Shown here: positions 10,743 to 20,034 of the stretch, piece by piece
Position numbering within the stretch: position 1 is the first letter of the stretch
Layout of the letters: each line of letters begins with the position of its first letter
NCBI RefSeq assembly: GCF_000375585.1
Contig: NZ_AQWP01000008.1
Coordinates: forward strand, 172,903 to 236,902
Direction: 5' to 3'
DNA length: 64,000 nt
Origin: Sinorhizobium meliloti 4H41
GTDB lineage: Bacteria > Pseudomonadota > Alphaproteobacteria > Rhizobiales > Rhizobiaceae
The notes under the pieces: model-generated
Databases searched by the model: none
Told to the model about the DNA's origin: nothing
The model's input: only the letters and a program-made list of their open reading frames with translations
Translations under genes and position numbers: made by a program

Positions 10743-11709
10743 GACGCACCTCCTGCTCTTCGGTCGGCTGGTCTGATTCGATCGCGTACTCGCCGCCCGC
10801 GAACCGCTCGACCTGAATGACGTCGCGTATGCGCCGTCCGCGCGAAGTTCGTTCGATGGAGACGATAAGGTCGACCGCCTCGCCGATGACCGCTTGCATC
10901 GGCTGCTGGCTTGCCTCAGCGGTCAGCTGTTCGAGCCTGCGTAGCGCCGACACGGCGGTATTCGAGTGGATTGTCGCCACGCCACCGGGATGGCCGGTGT
11001 TCCACGCCTTGAGCAGTGTGAGGGCAGCACCGTCGCGGACCTCGCCGACGACGATCCTGTCCGGCCGAAGCCGCATCGTGCTCTTTAGGAGCCGCGCCAT
11101 GTCGACAGTATCGCTCGTGTGCAGGAGCACGGCGTTCTCCGCCGCGCATTGGATTTCAGCGGTGTCCTCGAGGATGACGAGGCGGTCCTGGGGCGCTGAC
11201 TTGACGATTTCGTCGATGATCGTATTAGCCAGCGTTGTCTTGCCAGACCCCGTTCCTCCGGAAATGATGATATTGAGCCTGGCGGCAATGGCGCTGCGGA
11301 TCGTCGACGCCTGATGGGCGGTCATCACGCCAGAACGCTCAAAGTCGTCGAGCGGGATCAACCGTGAGGCCCGACGGCGAATGGTAAAAGCCGGCTTCGC
11401 CACCACCGGAGGCAGCAGTCCTTCAAAACGGTGGCCGCCGATGGGCAGTTCGCCGGAGATGATTGGTTGCTCATCATCCACCTCCGTCTGAAGGGCATGA
11501 GCGACGGTTCCGATCACCATCTCCGCGGCGGCGGTAGACATTTCGCCGGCTGGCGCAACACCGTGACCTAGCCGCTCGATGAACAGCCTACCATCGGGAT
11601 TGAGCATGATCTCGACCACAGTCGTATCGTCCAGGGCGGCGCACAGGTGATCGCCGAGCGCGTCCTGAAGTTTGCGCACGAGTCGCGAATGGGAACGAAG
11701 CTGGTTCAA
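10732..11709 (-). CDS. trbB: TrbB, VirB11-family traffic ATPase
   Basis: A 325-residue hexameric cytoplasmic ATPase that works with TrbE. An N-terminal domain (about residues 1-130) precedes the RecA-like domain with Walker A ([15 protein letters not shown], near 150), an Asp box ([11 protein letters not shown]), Walker B-type [19 protein letters not shown] and a His box ([13 protein letters not shown]). All expected motifs are present. It is the second gene of the operon, 11 bases after traI. Confidence 0.97.
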   Translation of the reverse strand: MNQLRSHSRLVRKLQDALGDHLCAALDDTTVVEIMLNPDGRLFIERLGHGVAPAGEMSTAAAEMVIGTVAHALQTEVDDEQPIISGELPIGGHRFEGLLPPVVAKPAFTIRRRASRLIPLDDFERSGVMTAHQASTIRSAIAARLNIIISGGTGSGKTTLANTIIDEIVKSAPQDRLVILEDTAEIQCAAENAVLLHTSDTVDMARLLKSTMRLRPDRIVVGEVRDGAALTLLKAWNTGHPGGVATIHSNTAVSALRRLEQLTAEASQQPMQAVIGEAVDLIVSIERTSRGRRIRDVIQVERFAGGEYAIESDQPTEEQEVRHVA

Positions 11710-11720
11710 GGCGATCTCCT

Positions 11721-12341
11721 TTACGCTACCTGGCTGATGGTGAGTTCGGATCGGTAGTTCGGTGGCCGCAGCTTCTGGAATGTGTCCGCATCCGCGGGCA
11801 ATGTGCCCGCTACGGCCATCGTTACACCGATCTTCTCGGGAGCACCCATTCGCTGCAGCGGCCAGCCGACGCGAGCGAGGATTCGCTCGAACCGGAGATC
11901 GGTCACGGTGACGATCTCGGTGTAGTTATTCCCCATGCACCATTCGATGATGCCCGCGAACATGGTCAGCGTGGCTTCATGCACGGAGCCGTCTCCCCTC
12001 CCCTCTTCGAGAGTAGTGTCGACGCAGAACCGGGAGCTCTCGATCATCGACGAATGGGCGGTCAGGCGTCCTTGCGGAAGTAATGAGGGAAACACATCTG
12101 CCAGCATGGTCGGGCCTGTGGCAGGAAGTAGCCGTGCACATCCCGCCAATCGGCCGGCCGTAGAGACGGCCAGGATATAGGTCGGTTGCAGATGGTCGAA
12201 TGCGTCGGCCTCACGGCCTGCCGCAACGTCGACGCTCCAGTTCAGACGGCCCGAAAAGACCTTGGCGCGCAGCTCGTGATGACTGAGGAGAAGCTCGGCT
12301 TCTCGGATATTCCTCGGTCTTGAGATCGCGAGAACCTGCAT
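11721..12341 (-). CDS. traI: TraI, acyl-homoserine lactone synthase
   Basis: A 206-residue LuxI-family enzyme that makes the diffusible N-acyl-homoserine lactone sensed by TraR, from S-adenosylmethionine and an acyl carrier protein-bound acyl chain. Hallmarks present include LRAKVFSGRLNW (conserved Arg, Phe and Trp), the DAFDHL acidic motif, GCARLLP and ESSRFCVD. The acyl chain length cannot be read from sequence. It is the first gene of the trb operon and divergent from repA, so its promoter lies in the shared control region. Confidence 0.96.
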   Translation of the reverse strand: MQVLAISRPRNIREAELLLSHHELRAKVFSGRLNWSVDVAAGREADAFDHLQPTYILAVSTAGRLAGCARLLPATGPTMLADVFPSLLPQGRLTAHSSMIESSRFCVDTTLEEGRGDGSVHEATLTMFAGIIEWCMGNNYTEIVTVTDLRFERILARVGWPLQRMGAPEKIGVTMAVAGTLPADADTFQKLRPPNYRSELTISQVA

Positions 12342-12401
12342 GAATCTCTCCGTCGTTGTTGGACGACGGGGAAATCAGCACGAATCTCAATCAGGCGGCA
12401 G

Positions 12402-12417
12402 TTGTAGAATCCTACAA
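12402..12417. promoter_or_regulatory. tra-box-like palindrome in the traI/repA control region
   Basis: The 16-mer TTGTAGAATCCTACAA is palindromic at 7 of 8 positions and lies about 60 bp upstream of the traI start, between divergent traI and repA. In Ti plasmids this same intergenic region holds TraR-binding tra boxes that drive the trb operon and repABC together. The sequence differs from the Agrobacterium box, but TraR specificity varies between plasmids. A related half-conserved copy lies about 100 bp away. Confidence 0.5.
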
Positions 12418-12499
12418 GGTTTTTTCAGACCGATTCGCTTGGCAACGCGGTTTTGCTCCGCGTCGGGGGGACTTCGCGAATTTTTCGAGGAGGCAAACC

Positions 12500-12515
12500 T
12501 ATGTAGGATTCACAC
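12500..12515. promoter_or_regulatory. Second, degenerate tra-box-like element near repA
   Basis: TATGTAGGATTCACAC resembles the reverse complement of the palindrome at 12402 with one base missing (GTAGGATTC-ACA against GTAGGATTCTACA). It lies on the repA side of the control region, about 180 bp before the repA start. It could be a second TraR site controlling repABC, but the imperfect symmetry makes this weaker. Confidence 0.3.
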
Positions 12516-12693
12516 TAAAACAGAAGGGGAACGTAGAAGGCCTGTGTTTCCGCTAAACATTGGATTTTGCACGACAATCTTCATGTGCCTCGGGCAGCCG
12601 GCATGGTGTCTGTTAACCGTTCGTTAACCAAGCAGCGTTTGACGCCACACGGGAATCGGTTAACTGTAGCGCGACGGAAATTGGGCGACGATC

Positions 12694-13932
12694 ATGAAAA
12701 AAGCGTCGCGAGTGATGACAACCATGAATATGCGGCCAGAAAACATGATCGAATCGTCCGCCGAGAAGATTAGCAGGCAGTCTCAATTGCTGTCCGCACA
12801 GCTGCAATCGCTGCGGGAGCGGATATACGAACCGAATGCGATCAAAACGTTGAAAACCTACACCTCACGCGAGGTGGCGGGACTGCTCGGAATAGCCGAA
12901 TCGACTCTGCGGCAAATGTCGTTGGATGGCGAGGGCGTCATCCCTGACCGCCACGACAACGGCCGTCGCGCCTACACACTTGAGCAGATCAATGAGACAC
13001 GTGAACACTTGGCGCGAAAGCGACCTCACGACGCGCTGGAATTTCTGCCCCGTCGAAGAGGCTCGGACAAGCTGCAGGTAATTGCGGTCGCGAACTTCAA
13101 GGGAGGCTCGGCCAAGACGACAACGACTGTTCATCTCGCTCACTATCTGGCCATAGCCGGGTTACGTGTTCTGGCCCTCGACCTCGACCCACAGGCCTCG
13201 CTGTCGGCCATGTTCGGCTATCAACCAGAATTCGATGTCGATGAGAATGAGACAGTCTATGCGGCAATCAGATACGATGACCGGCGGCGCCCGATACGAG
13301 ATGTCATCCGGAAAACCTACTTTTCTGGTATCGATCTGATCCCCGCTAACCTGGAACTCATGGAGTATGAGCACGAGACCCCACAGGCAATTGCCGATGG
13401 TCACGGTCGTGGAGATGAAATTTTTTTTCGGCGTCTGTCTTCTGTCATTCGCGAAGTGGAAGCTGACTACGACGTGGTCTTGATCGACGCGCCACCGCAG
13501 CTCGGCTACCTGACGCTCGGGGCATTATGCGCCGCGACCGGACTTCTGATTACCATTCATCCGGCGATGATAGACGTCGCGAGCATGAACCAGTTCTTGG
13601 CGATGATGAGCGACCTTATGTATGTCATCGAGGAACGCGGTGGCGTGCTGAAGCACGACTTCATTCGATATGTCATAACTCGCCACAATCCAAACGACGG
13701 TCCGCAGGTCAATGTCGTAACTTTGCTTCGCTCTCTGTTCAAAGAGGATGTTCTTGCGCCAGCAGTTGTCGAGACCACCGCGATCGCGAGCGCCGGCCTT
13801 GAGAAGAAAAGCCTCTATGAGATGAGCCGAGGAAGCGTAGGCCGCGATACTCTCAATCGCGCGTTGGAGTCAGTCGATTCTGTCAACAAAGAGATTCTTC
13901 GGCACATCAAAGAGGTGTGGGGCAGGTCATGA
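12694..13932 (+). CDS. repA: RepA, ParA-type partition ATPase of repABC
   Basis: A 412-residue partition ATPase that also autorepresses the repABC operon. An N-terminal helix-turn-helix region (about residues 50-110, TSREVAGLLGIAESTLRQMS) precedes the deviant Walker A motif (ANFKGGSAKTTT, near 132-143) with its signature lysine, Walker A' (VVLIDAPPQLG) and a conserved C-terminal EEVWGR-like end. RepA with RepB and centromere sites segregates the plasmid. The stop codon overlaps repB as ATGA. An in-frame ATG at 12724 is a possible alternative start. Confidence 0.96.
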   Translation: MKKASRVMTTMNMRPENMIESSAEKISRQSQLLSAQLQSLRERIYEPNAIKTLKTYTSREVAGLLGIAESTLRQMSLDGEGVIPDRHDNGRRAYTLEQINETREHLARKRPHDALEFLPRRRGSDKLQVIAVANFKGGSAKTTTTVHLAHYLAIAGLRVLALDLDPQASLSAMFGYQPEFDVDENETVYAAIRYDDRRRPIRDVIRKTYFSGIDLIPANLELMEYEHETPQAIADGHGRGDEIFFRRLSSVIREVEADYDVVLIDAPPQLGYLTLGALCAATGLLITIHPAMIDVASMNQFLAMMSDLMYVIEERGGVLKHDFIRYVITRHNPNDGPQVNVVTLLRSLFKEDVLAPAVVETTAIASAGLEKKSLYEMSRGSVGRDTLNRALESVDSVNKEILRHIKEVWGRS

Positions 13933-14966
13933 CCAATCCGCGCGACCGCAATCAGCGAATGAAAAGCCTGTTCGCCAACGTCAATCCTGACGATTTGGTC
14001 AGACCGTCGGCTACCATGTCCGCTGACGCGGAGAAGCGGCGTGTGGGCTCGGCCGCTGTCAAATCAATGGACAGGGCATTTGTCTCCATCGAGGAAGAAA
14101 ACAAACGGCTCCATGAGCAGCTGCTGTCGGCCGAGTCTATAATCGAAATCGATCCCGACAAAGTAGTTCCCTCGTTCGTCAGCGATCGGCTCGATATTGA
14201 GGGAGACCCGACGTTTGAAGCGTTTGTCGAGGGAATAAGGGAGGCTGGACAAAAGCTTCCCATCCTCGTCCGCCCCCTCCCCGGCCGACCGGGCCACTAT
14301 CAGGCGGCGTATGGCCATAGACGGCTTCGGGCGTGTCGGATCCTCAAGCGTCCGGTGAAAGCGATTGTACGAGATCTTTCCGATGAAGAACTGATCATCT
14401 CTCAGGGTGTCGAGAACTCTGAGCGCCTGAACCTCTCCTTCATCGAGCAGGCTCTTTTCGCGCTCACTCTTAAGGAGAAGGGTTACAGCCGCGAGACGAT
14501 CTCCGAAGCGCTCGGCCGAAAGGAACAGAAAAACGTCGCCTATATTTCCTTTCTGACAAACGCCGCGGCGGCGCTCCCCGAAGATCTCATCCGGCTGATA
14601 GGCTCGGCGCCTTCAATCGGCAGACCCAAGTGGGAAAAACTTGGCTCTCTCATTCAGAACCGGTCGCTCAATACGACGCAGCGCCGTGCTGTCGAAGCCC
14701 TCACCTCGAACGAAGACTGGGCGTCGGCCGACAGCGATCAGCGCTTCTCGTTGGTTTTGGGGGCATTGGACAATCGAGGGAAGTCGGAGAGTGCCGTCAC
14801 CGAGATAGCGATAGCAGATGGCAGCGTAGTCGTCGCCAAACGATCTGGGAATGCAATGACTATCTCGATCCCTGAGAAGCGTATCCCAGGTCTATCGGCA
14901 TGGCTTCTGGAACGCCTTCCAGATCTCGTGCAGGAATATCGCGCCACACAGAAAGAGGACTCTTAG
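13929..14966 (+). CDS. repB: RepB, ParB-type centromere-binding protein
   Basis: A 345-residue DNA-binding partner of RepA. I start it at the ATG that overlaps the repA stop (ATGA), giving MTNPRDRNQRMKSLFANV, the expected N-terminal RepA-interaction segment. The ParB/Srx domain follows (about residues 70-170) with GHYQAAYGHRRLRA and VRDLSDEELIISQGVENSERLNLSFIE blocks, then a KorB/HTH region. It should bind the palindromic parS-like sites found downstream of repC. Confidence 0.95.
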   Translation: MTNPRDRNQRMKSLFANVNPDDLVRPSATMSADAEKRRVGSAAVKSMDRAFVSIEEENKRLHEQLLSAESIIEIDPDKVVPSFVSDRLDIEGDPTFEAFVEGIREAGQKLPILVRPLPGRPGHYQAAYGHRRLRACRILKRPVKAIVRDLSDEELIISQGVENSERLNLSFIEQALFALTLKEKGYSRETISEALGRKEQKNVAYISFLTNAAAALPEDLIRLIGSAPSIGRPKWEKLGSLIQNRSLNTTQRRAVEALTSNEDWASADSDQRFSLVLGALDNRGKSESAVTEIAIADGSVVVAKRSGNAMTISIPEKRIPGLSAWLLERLPDLVQEYRATQKEDS

Positions 14967-14986
14967 ATGAGGTGACAACCGAGACG

Positions 14987-15019
14987 AAAAAGGGCCTACC
15001 GACGCCAATCGGTAGACCC
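14987..15019 (-). terminator. Intrinsic terminator of the antisense RNA
   Basis: On the minus strand the stem arms GGGTCTACCGA and TCGGTAGGCCC enclose a six-base loop and are followed by five T residues. The same hairpin read on the plus strand is the conserved element in the repC leader that attenuates repC when the antisense RNA is bound. Confidence 0.85.
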
Positions 15020-15068
15020 TTGATCCATTAGCCAGCAGACCGAAACCGATCCGCGACATCACTTTAGC
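14987..15068 (-). ncRNA. repE: Antisense RNA in the repB-repC intergenic region (incA/RepE type)
   Basis: All repABC plasmids studied encode a small RNA opposite the repB-repC spacer that represses repC and sets copy number. Here the minus strand has a promoter (TTGATT, 17 bp, TAGAAT) at 15103-15075 and a strong intrinsic terminator ending at 14987. The predicted transcript is about 80 nt, somewhat longer than published examples of about 55-60 nt, so the 5' end is uncertain and a closer start is possible. Confidence 0.8.
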
Positions 15069-15074
15069 AATCTG

Positions 15075-15103
15075 ATTCTAGGACGGCCCGGCCAAACAAT
15101 CAA
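15075..15103 (-). promoter_or_regulatory. Sigma-70-type promoter of the antisense RNA
   Basis: Minus-strand TTGATT and TAGAAT are separated by exactly 17 bp, close to vegetative consensus. It faces towards repB and is positioned to transcribe the antisense RNA terminating at 14987. Confidence 0.65.
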
Positions 15104-15201
15104 GTCTCTGTAACTCCAGAGGCCGATTTTTTGCGCCCTCCTGCTGGCTTCCCAAATAACCCAAAAATGGGAGCTGTGGCATACGTCGCAGTGGGAATCC
15201 T

Positions 15202-16452
15202 ATGCCCGAAATTACACCCGTCGCGTCTTTTAGACGTGTCACGCCAGCAATCGTTGCAAGCAGTCGCTTGGCAATGACGAATGATGTGCCGGATACCGCG
15301 AAAGGAGACGTTGCCGTGTTACTGAAGCAGGCGGCTCCAATCCTCGGGATAGACGGCACGACGTATCACGTTATGGACATTCTCTTGGGGCTATCGCGTC
15401 CAGAGGACTGGAAAGGGACCGGGCGGCCCATTGTCGCCGTCTCGAACGCGAAGCTGGCCGAATACACGATGCGCTCGGAGCGCACGGTCATTCGGTGCAT
15501 CCGCCGGCTCGTCGAGGCTGGCATCGCCGCTTACCGAGACAGTTCGACTGGCCGACGGTTTGTCTATCGTGACACAGAGGGTGGAATCATCGCTGGCTTT
15601 GGAATCGACTTCACTCCAGCGCGGGTGCGGTATGCGGAGATTAAAGAGAAGGTAGCGGCATATCGCGCAAGGCTCGCGGCGGAGAGCGAAGCGCGACGAG
15701 ACGTATCGCGCTTAGCCCGGGCAATAGAAGACCTTTGCGATGCCTTTCCGGAGGATGCCGAAATTTTGAGAAGCCGAGTCCAAGGAGCTGAATTGACCAC
15801 GAACGGCATCTTAGGCAAAGCCGACTCGTATCGTTCTCTTTATGCAGACGCCCTGGAGAGGATCCAGGCGCGCGAGGGAGAGAGCAAAATGTCAGCCGAG
15901 GGTGACATCAATGTCAGGGCTAATACATATATAAACTCTGAATCTTCCTTTGGATGTAAGGATAAACGTCCACGCTCTAACGAGCGAACATATTTTTTAG
16001 ACGGCAACGCAGCCGCCCCCATGGCTGCTGAAGCAACCTCCGGGGCGAACCCTTTAGGGCTTCAAAACAGATCCCCTCGCCCCTCGAATGAGAATATCCA
16101 GACACAAGTGCTGGGTTCAGTCTCGATAGGACTTGTGCAGAGCGCCTGCCCCGAAGCCCAATCGATGATCGGCGCACGCTTCGACACTTGGTCCGCGCTG
16201 GATCGGAGCGGTGAAATGTTGCGGCGAATGATCGGGCTGTCTGAAGGCGGATGGATGGACGGGCGGCGGCGCGTGGGTGCATATGCCGCTGCGGCAATAC
16301 TGGCGACTGTTCTGGAAAAATCCTTGCGGGATCCGGAGCAGATTTCGAAGCCGGGAGGCTACTTCAGAGCAATGGTTGATCGTGCCGCCGAAGGAAAGCT
16401 CAATCTTGAACGCAGCCTCTTTGGATTGGTGGAGGGTAAATACGCGGTTTAG
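15202..16452 (+). CDS. repC: RepC, replication initiator
   Basis: A 416-residue initiator essential for replication; in this family the origin lies within the repC coding sequence. The RP-C N-terminal winged-helix domain (about residues 40-160) includes VSNAKLAEYTMRSERTVIRCIRRLVEAGI and FVYRDTEGGIIAGFGIDFTP. A variable linker (about 230-310) leads to the C-terminal domain (about 310-416) with GGWMDGRRRVGAYAAAAILATVLEK and PGGYFRAMVDRAAEGKL. The start lacks a good ribosome-binding site, which suits control by the leader hairpin and antisense RNA. The linker is AT-richer than the rest, as expected for an internal origin. Confidence 0.95.
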   Translation: MPEITPVASFRRVTPAIVASSRLAMTNDVPDTAKGDVAVLLKQAAPILGIDGTTYHVMDILLGLSRPEDWKGTGRPIVAVSNAKLAEYTMRSERTVIRCIRRLVEAGIAAYRDSSTGRRFVYRDTEGGIIAGFGIDFTPARVRYAEIKEKVAAYRARLAAESEARRDVSRLARAIEDLCDAFPEDAEILRSRVQGAELTTNGILGKADSYRSLYADALERIQAREGESKMSAEGDINVRANTYINSESSFGCKDKRPRSNERTYFLDGNAAAPMAAEATSGANPLGLQNRSPRPSNENIQTQVLGSVSIGLVQSACPEAQSMIGARFDTWSALDRSGEMLRRMIGLSEGGWMDGRRRVGAYAAAAILATVLEKSLRDPEQISKPGGYFRAMVDRAAEGKLNLERSLFGLVEGKYAV

Positions 16453-16489
16453 GCTCGAGCGGTAAGCCTGCCTCACTTCGCGTGGCAAG

Positions 16490-16505
16490 AGTTACAGCTG
16501 TAACT
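16490..16505. promoter_or_regulatory. parS-like palindrome downstream of repC (copy 1)
   Basis: A perfect 16-bp palindrome, AGTTACAGCTGTAACT, 38 bp after the repC stop codon. RepB-binding partition sites of repABC plasmids are palindromes of about this size with a GC centre and GTT/AAC ends, and are often just downstream of repC. An identical copy occurs at 17895. The assignment is by form, position and repetition; binding has not been shown. Confidence 0.6.
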
Positions 16506-16515
16506 TGGGCCTCTA

Positions 16516-17600
16516 GCATGCTGTTGAAAAAGGCCACCGTGTGAAGGAGTCGTCGATGCGCGGCGACGGGAAGACCGGTCACTCTTGAGCTGTGTCGCAC
16601 TGGAGCATCGTGTTCGACGCGGGCAATGCCGCAAGTCGTCAACGACGCACTCAGTTTGCAGGAACTGGAGTTTGCAGCATTTTTTTCACCGATCGGGTGG
16701 TCGTCTATAGCGCCTGAGAAGCTTATCCGCCACGCTTTTGGAAGCCTTCTATTCGATCCGTTCTGAACGCCCTTTGAATGAAAGGGCCGGAAAATGGACT
16801 TCTGTTTCGCTGGTTGTCGACACGGCGTTGACGATCTAGCTTCGGACCGTTTTGTTTTTCGAAGAACCGCGACCGGTGGCTGGAAGGCGACATCGCTGCA
16901 AAGTTCCAAGGTGCGATCCTGGCGCAGCCCAAGGTAAAGCACTGCTGTCAACGGACCACTTCTCTGTTGATGGCACGCTGATCAAAGCCTGCGCATCGAT
17001 GAAGAGCTTCAAGATGAAGGCGGGTCGGCCGAAATCCCATCGGAGAGTGGCGGTCGGAATGCGGAAGCGAACTCCATGCGAAAGGCGTTCCCACGACTGG
17101 CCCAGATGCAAGACTTGATCGGAAGCGCACGGGGCAAGGAGGCCAAGCTGGTCTTCATGGGCCAAGGGTTGATGGAAAACCGCCATGGGTTGCTGGTCGA
17201 TGCGTGCCTGACGGAGCCTAGCGGATGCCGAACGGTTGCGGCGCTGCAGATGATCGAATCCTTTACTGACCGGTCACAAGCGGACGCTGGGTGACGACAA
17301 GGCCCCTGACACAAAGGACTTCGTTAAAGATTTGCGGTCGATGAAGGTGCCGCCCCAGGTGATGCAGAACGTCCATGGTCGCCGCCCGGCCATTGACAGG
17401 CGCACGACGCGCCATGCTGGCTACGGATTCATCTTGCGCGTCCGTAAGCGCATCGGCGAGGCGTTCGATTGGATCATTACAGTCGGGGGGGTAGGACAAG
17501 TCGAAGTTCTGCGTCCGCAACTATGTCGCATGGGCCTTCATCCTCGGCGACTCCCGCTTATGTTGTGGTTACCGAAACTGATGGCGGTGCCGTCATGAGC
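16516..17600 (+). pseudogene. Decayed IS5-family transposase
   Basis: Fragments in several frames reconstruct an IS5-type DDE transposase. They are PEKLIRHAF and LLSTDHFSVDGTLIKA (first catalytic Asp region), GKEAKLVFMGQGLMENRHGLLVDACLT, then QNVHGRRPAIDRRTTRHAGY and RVRKRIGEAFDW (catalytic Glu region). The left edge CTGTTGAAAAAGGCC resembles the terminal inverted repeat of such elements and starts just after the first parS-like palindrome. At least three frameshifts and stops make it inactive. The right end is not clear. Confidence 0.75.
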
Positions 17601-17894
17601 GCGGCTTCAAACCGGCCTGATTGGGCTGGCGGATCGTCGAGGCCGACCTCTGGGATCGGGGTTATCTCTAACTGATTGAGCCCTGCACAATCACGATCAG
17701 GCCCAAGGTCATGGCGAAATTGCTTCGGCTGCAAGCGACCCTCGACCTCGGATACAACAAGTTCGTTGTCTCTTTCACATGGTCCGGGTTGGACGAAATG
17801 GACGAGGTTTCGCTGCCGAATTGCTCCACGATATCTCGATCGAGATCACTTTCTCGTACGGCGATGGTGACGAGGCCGCGCTGGAAGTCGCAGG

Positions 17895-17910
17895 AGTTAC
17901 AGCTGTAACT
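17895..17910. promoter_or_regulatory. parS-like palindrome (copy 2)
   Basis: The second exact copy of AGTTACAGCTGTAACT, 1405 bp from the first and on the far side of the IS5 remnant. Flanks differ apart from a short GCAGG/GCAAG match, so this is not a long duplication. It lies inside a short open frame that may be a decayed gene. Confidence 0.55.
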
Positions 17911-19220
17911 CGAAAGCCTAGTCTCCTCTGGCTAAAACAGGTCAAGTACCCTGCCCCTAGCCTTGAAAACGTCGACCGCATACCCAGCCATCATGGACTT
18001 GCGCGCGTCTCCGCTCAGCGGAGCCAGGAAAAGGGAAGGCAGAGTGTCGAGGACACTTCGTCCGAACCTACAAAACGTCTGGCGTCGCGAATAGCCCATC
18101 GACAACTGCGCCAGAACCTGGGTGAGGCTCGCGGTAAGGAACGAAGAGACACTTCAGCAGCGGCTATATGACCTTTCGTGCAGACCCCGACAGGGGAGAC
18201 GATCTAAGAGTCCAGTTCGCCAGCAAAGGTCTGACGCCAAAGCTGCTAAAGTTCTTCTTTGCGTACCGCACCGGCGGATCGCACGAGCTCTGACAATTGG
18301 ATCCATCGCTCCAATGGCGATTACGACATGTGCAGGACGCCTGGTTCGACGCGTAGCGCTGTTAACGAAATTACGTGATTGCTACATTCCCTCGAGGAGG
18401 GGAATGCCGCGATTGGTGGCTTCGTGAGATATCCGGAGCAGCCCGTGTGCAGAAAACTCCCGGGCCTCGATCCCCGCACCTCCACAGGGCAGCCGGTAAG
18501 ATGGACGAATTCCTCGTGATCAGCTCCCCTGGTCTCGGTGCGGGGCCCAGATGGGTCCAAAGCGAGGGCAGGGAGGCGCTGTGCTCGTCTTCGGCCGGGC
18601 CTCAGGCTTTTCAACTGCTCCTTTCGCAGGCCGGCGACCTCGCGGCGGCGGCTGCTGCCGGAGGTTAGGGCCACCATTGGTTTAGCGCGGTCCTGCAGGT
18701 CGCGACTGCATCGAGCAGGTGACGAACAGGTGGGTCACCACCGTACTGGTAGTCGTGACGGCCGATCACGCGCTTTACCAGCCTGATCGCCGGCTCTGAC
18801 GGCAGGCAAGGCGTAGGCTCCGTCGAGATCGCGCCACTTCGTCAGCGTCGACCAGTTGCCACCGGCGCGGATCCCGGATGGGCGACGCAGTGAGCAGCAG
18901 CGCCTTCGGCGCAGGCCAGGGGGAGGGCACCGCCAGTCGCAGCACGAGGCCTCGAGATAGCTGAGGTCCGAGGCGAGCGCCCGCAGCGTGCTTTCCCCGA
19001 TGCCGCTCCCTAGGTGTTGAGCGTCGCGACGTCACTGCCGGCTAGCGGCCAGTTGGTCGCGCTGCTCGAACGGCAGGATGGCGTCGAGCCGCCGAGCTCT
19101 TCGGCGCGGCGATGCACCGCTTGGCTGTTCGGATCCACCGCTCTAAGGTTATTGATCATCTCGTCCAGTTTCCTTCGTTCTTGGGGAAATTACGGAAAAT
19201 TCGCATACTGGACAAAAGGA
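17911..19220. other. Decayed region, no intact gene
   Basis: No open frame with a credible start or family signature. Short plausible coding scraps exist: plus strand about 18163-18285 reads TFRADPDRGDDLRVQFASKG-like protein before a stop, and minus strand about 18790-18672 reads VKRVIGRHDYQYGGDPPV-like protein. I cannot assign either. The high GC and interrupted frames suggest debris of old plasmid genes. Confidence 0.5.
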
Positions 19221-19445
19221 GTGTTGATACCGTCGACCGTGAGCACTGCTGCGGTCTCCAAGAATTTCGGGGTCTATCAGGACTCCGCCGTGCGCGACCC
19301 GGGATTATCACCAAGAACGGTTGGCCACGGACCGTGCTGCTTGCCTACGAGGACTATCTGCGGCTGTCGCGGCGCGACCGTCGCGTCGAAGCGACCGCGA
19401 AGCTGAGCCAAGCCGAACTTGCCGCGGTCGAGAAGTCCGAAATGG
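19221..19445 (+). pseudogene. Frameshifted Phd/YefM-type antitoxin
   Basis: A GTG after an AAGGAG box starts a protein reading LIPSTVSTAAVSKNFGVYQD, the N-terminal DNA-binding end of Phd/YefM antitoxins. Near 19305 the frame shifts, and the neighbouring frame continues GIITKNGWPRTVLLAYEDYLRLSRRDRR, the rest of the domain. After SEM the usual antitoxin C-terminus is missing and the frame runs into toxin-like sequence, so a small deletion has probably fused the two genes. It is no longer a functional antitoxin as written. Confidence 0.75.
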
Positions 19446-19660
19446 CAACATCTCGAAGGCCGCGAGGAGACAAAGATCGGCCCTGCCTTGTGCTGGCGCT
19501 GGTCACGACCCTCGAGGACGGCACGCCGATCGTGCGCGTGCTGCCGATCACGCCTTCGCCACCCGGCCGAACCCATTGCCGAGGTCAAGCGCCGCAGTTT
19601 CCTCGGAGATCGAAGAACGCGGACGACGAAGAACAGCCCCCTACCGGCAGAGGGCCGACA
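19446..19660 (+). pseudogene. Remnant of a PemK/MazF-like toxin
   Basis: The sequence GDKDRPCLVLALVTTLEDG and VLPITPSPP matches the N-terminal part of plasmid-type growth-inhibitor toxins that sit downstream of Phd-type antitoxins. The frame then shifts (AEPIAEVKRRSFLG continues in another frame) and stops appear. Together with the broken antitoxin upstream this is a dead plasmid-addiction module. Confidence 0.55.
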
Positions 19661-19664
19661 GGCT

Positions 19665-20034
19665 AAGCACTGGAATGAGATAACCACTGCGGTCCGAGCC
19701 TTGTGGGCGCCGTCCGGTTTTCACCGTTCGCTGCGACGACCCTCTCGCCAGCCTGTGCCTTCTGACGCATCGGCACGTCTACGGCTGCCGCGCAACTCCG
19801 GATCTGATCAGGCGAAATAGCGGTTTGCTCGTCACCCTACTTTCATCGAACGCGAGATTGCCGCGTTCAGAAAGCGATTCATTTCCGCTAGTCTGGGTGC
19901 CTCCCGTCGAATTCCGGAAGAGGCGAGCTGCCCGTTTCCAAGCGCAGGCTTCTGCCGGAAGCGGAGGACTGCCGTTTGGCCGGGCGAGGCACACTCGGAC
20001 GACAGGAAGCTTGGTCGCCTCATGAACCAGGCGC
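19665..20034. other. No gene recognised
   Basis: Spacer between the dead toxin-antitoxin pair and the resolvase. Open frames are short, run through stops in the expected direction and match nothing I recognise. Confidence 0.5.

Noticed and set aside
18300..19035. Possible Tn3-like or relaxase coding remnants on the minus strand
   Set aside because: Scraps such as VIGRHDYQYGGD look protein-like but are too short and unfamiliar to assign a family.
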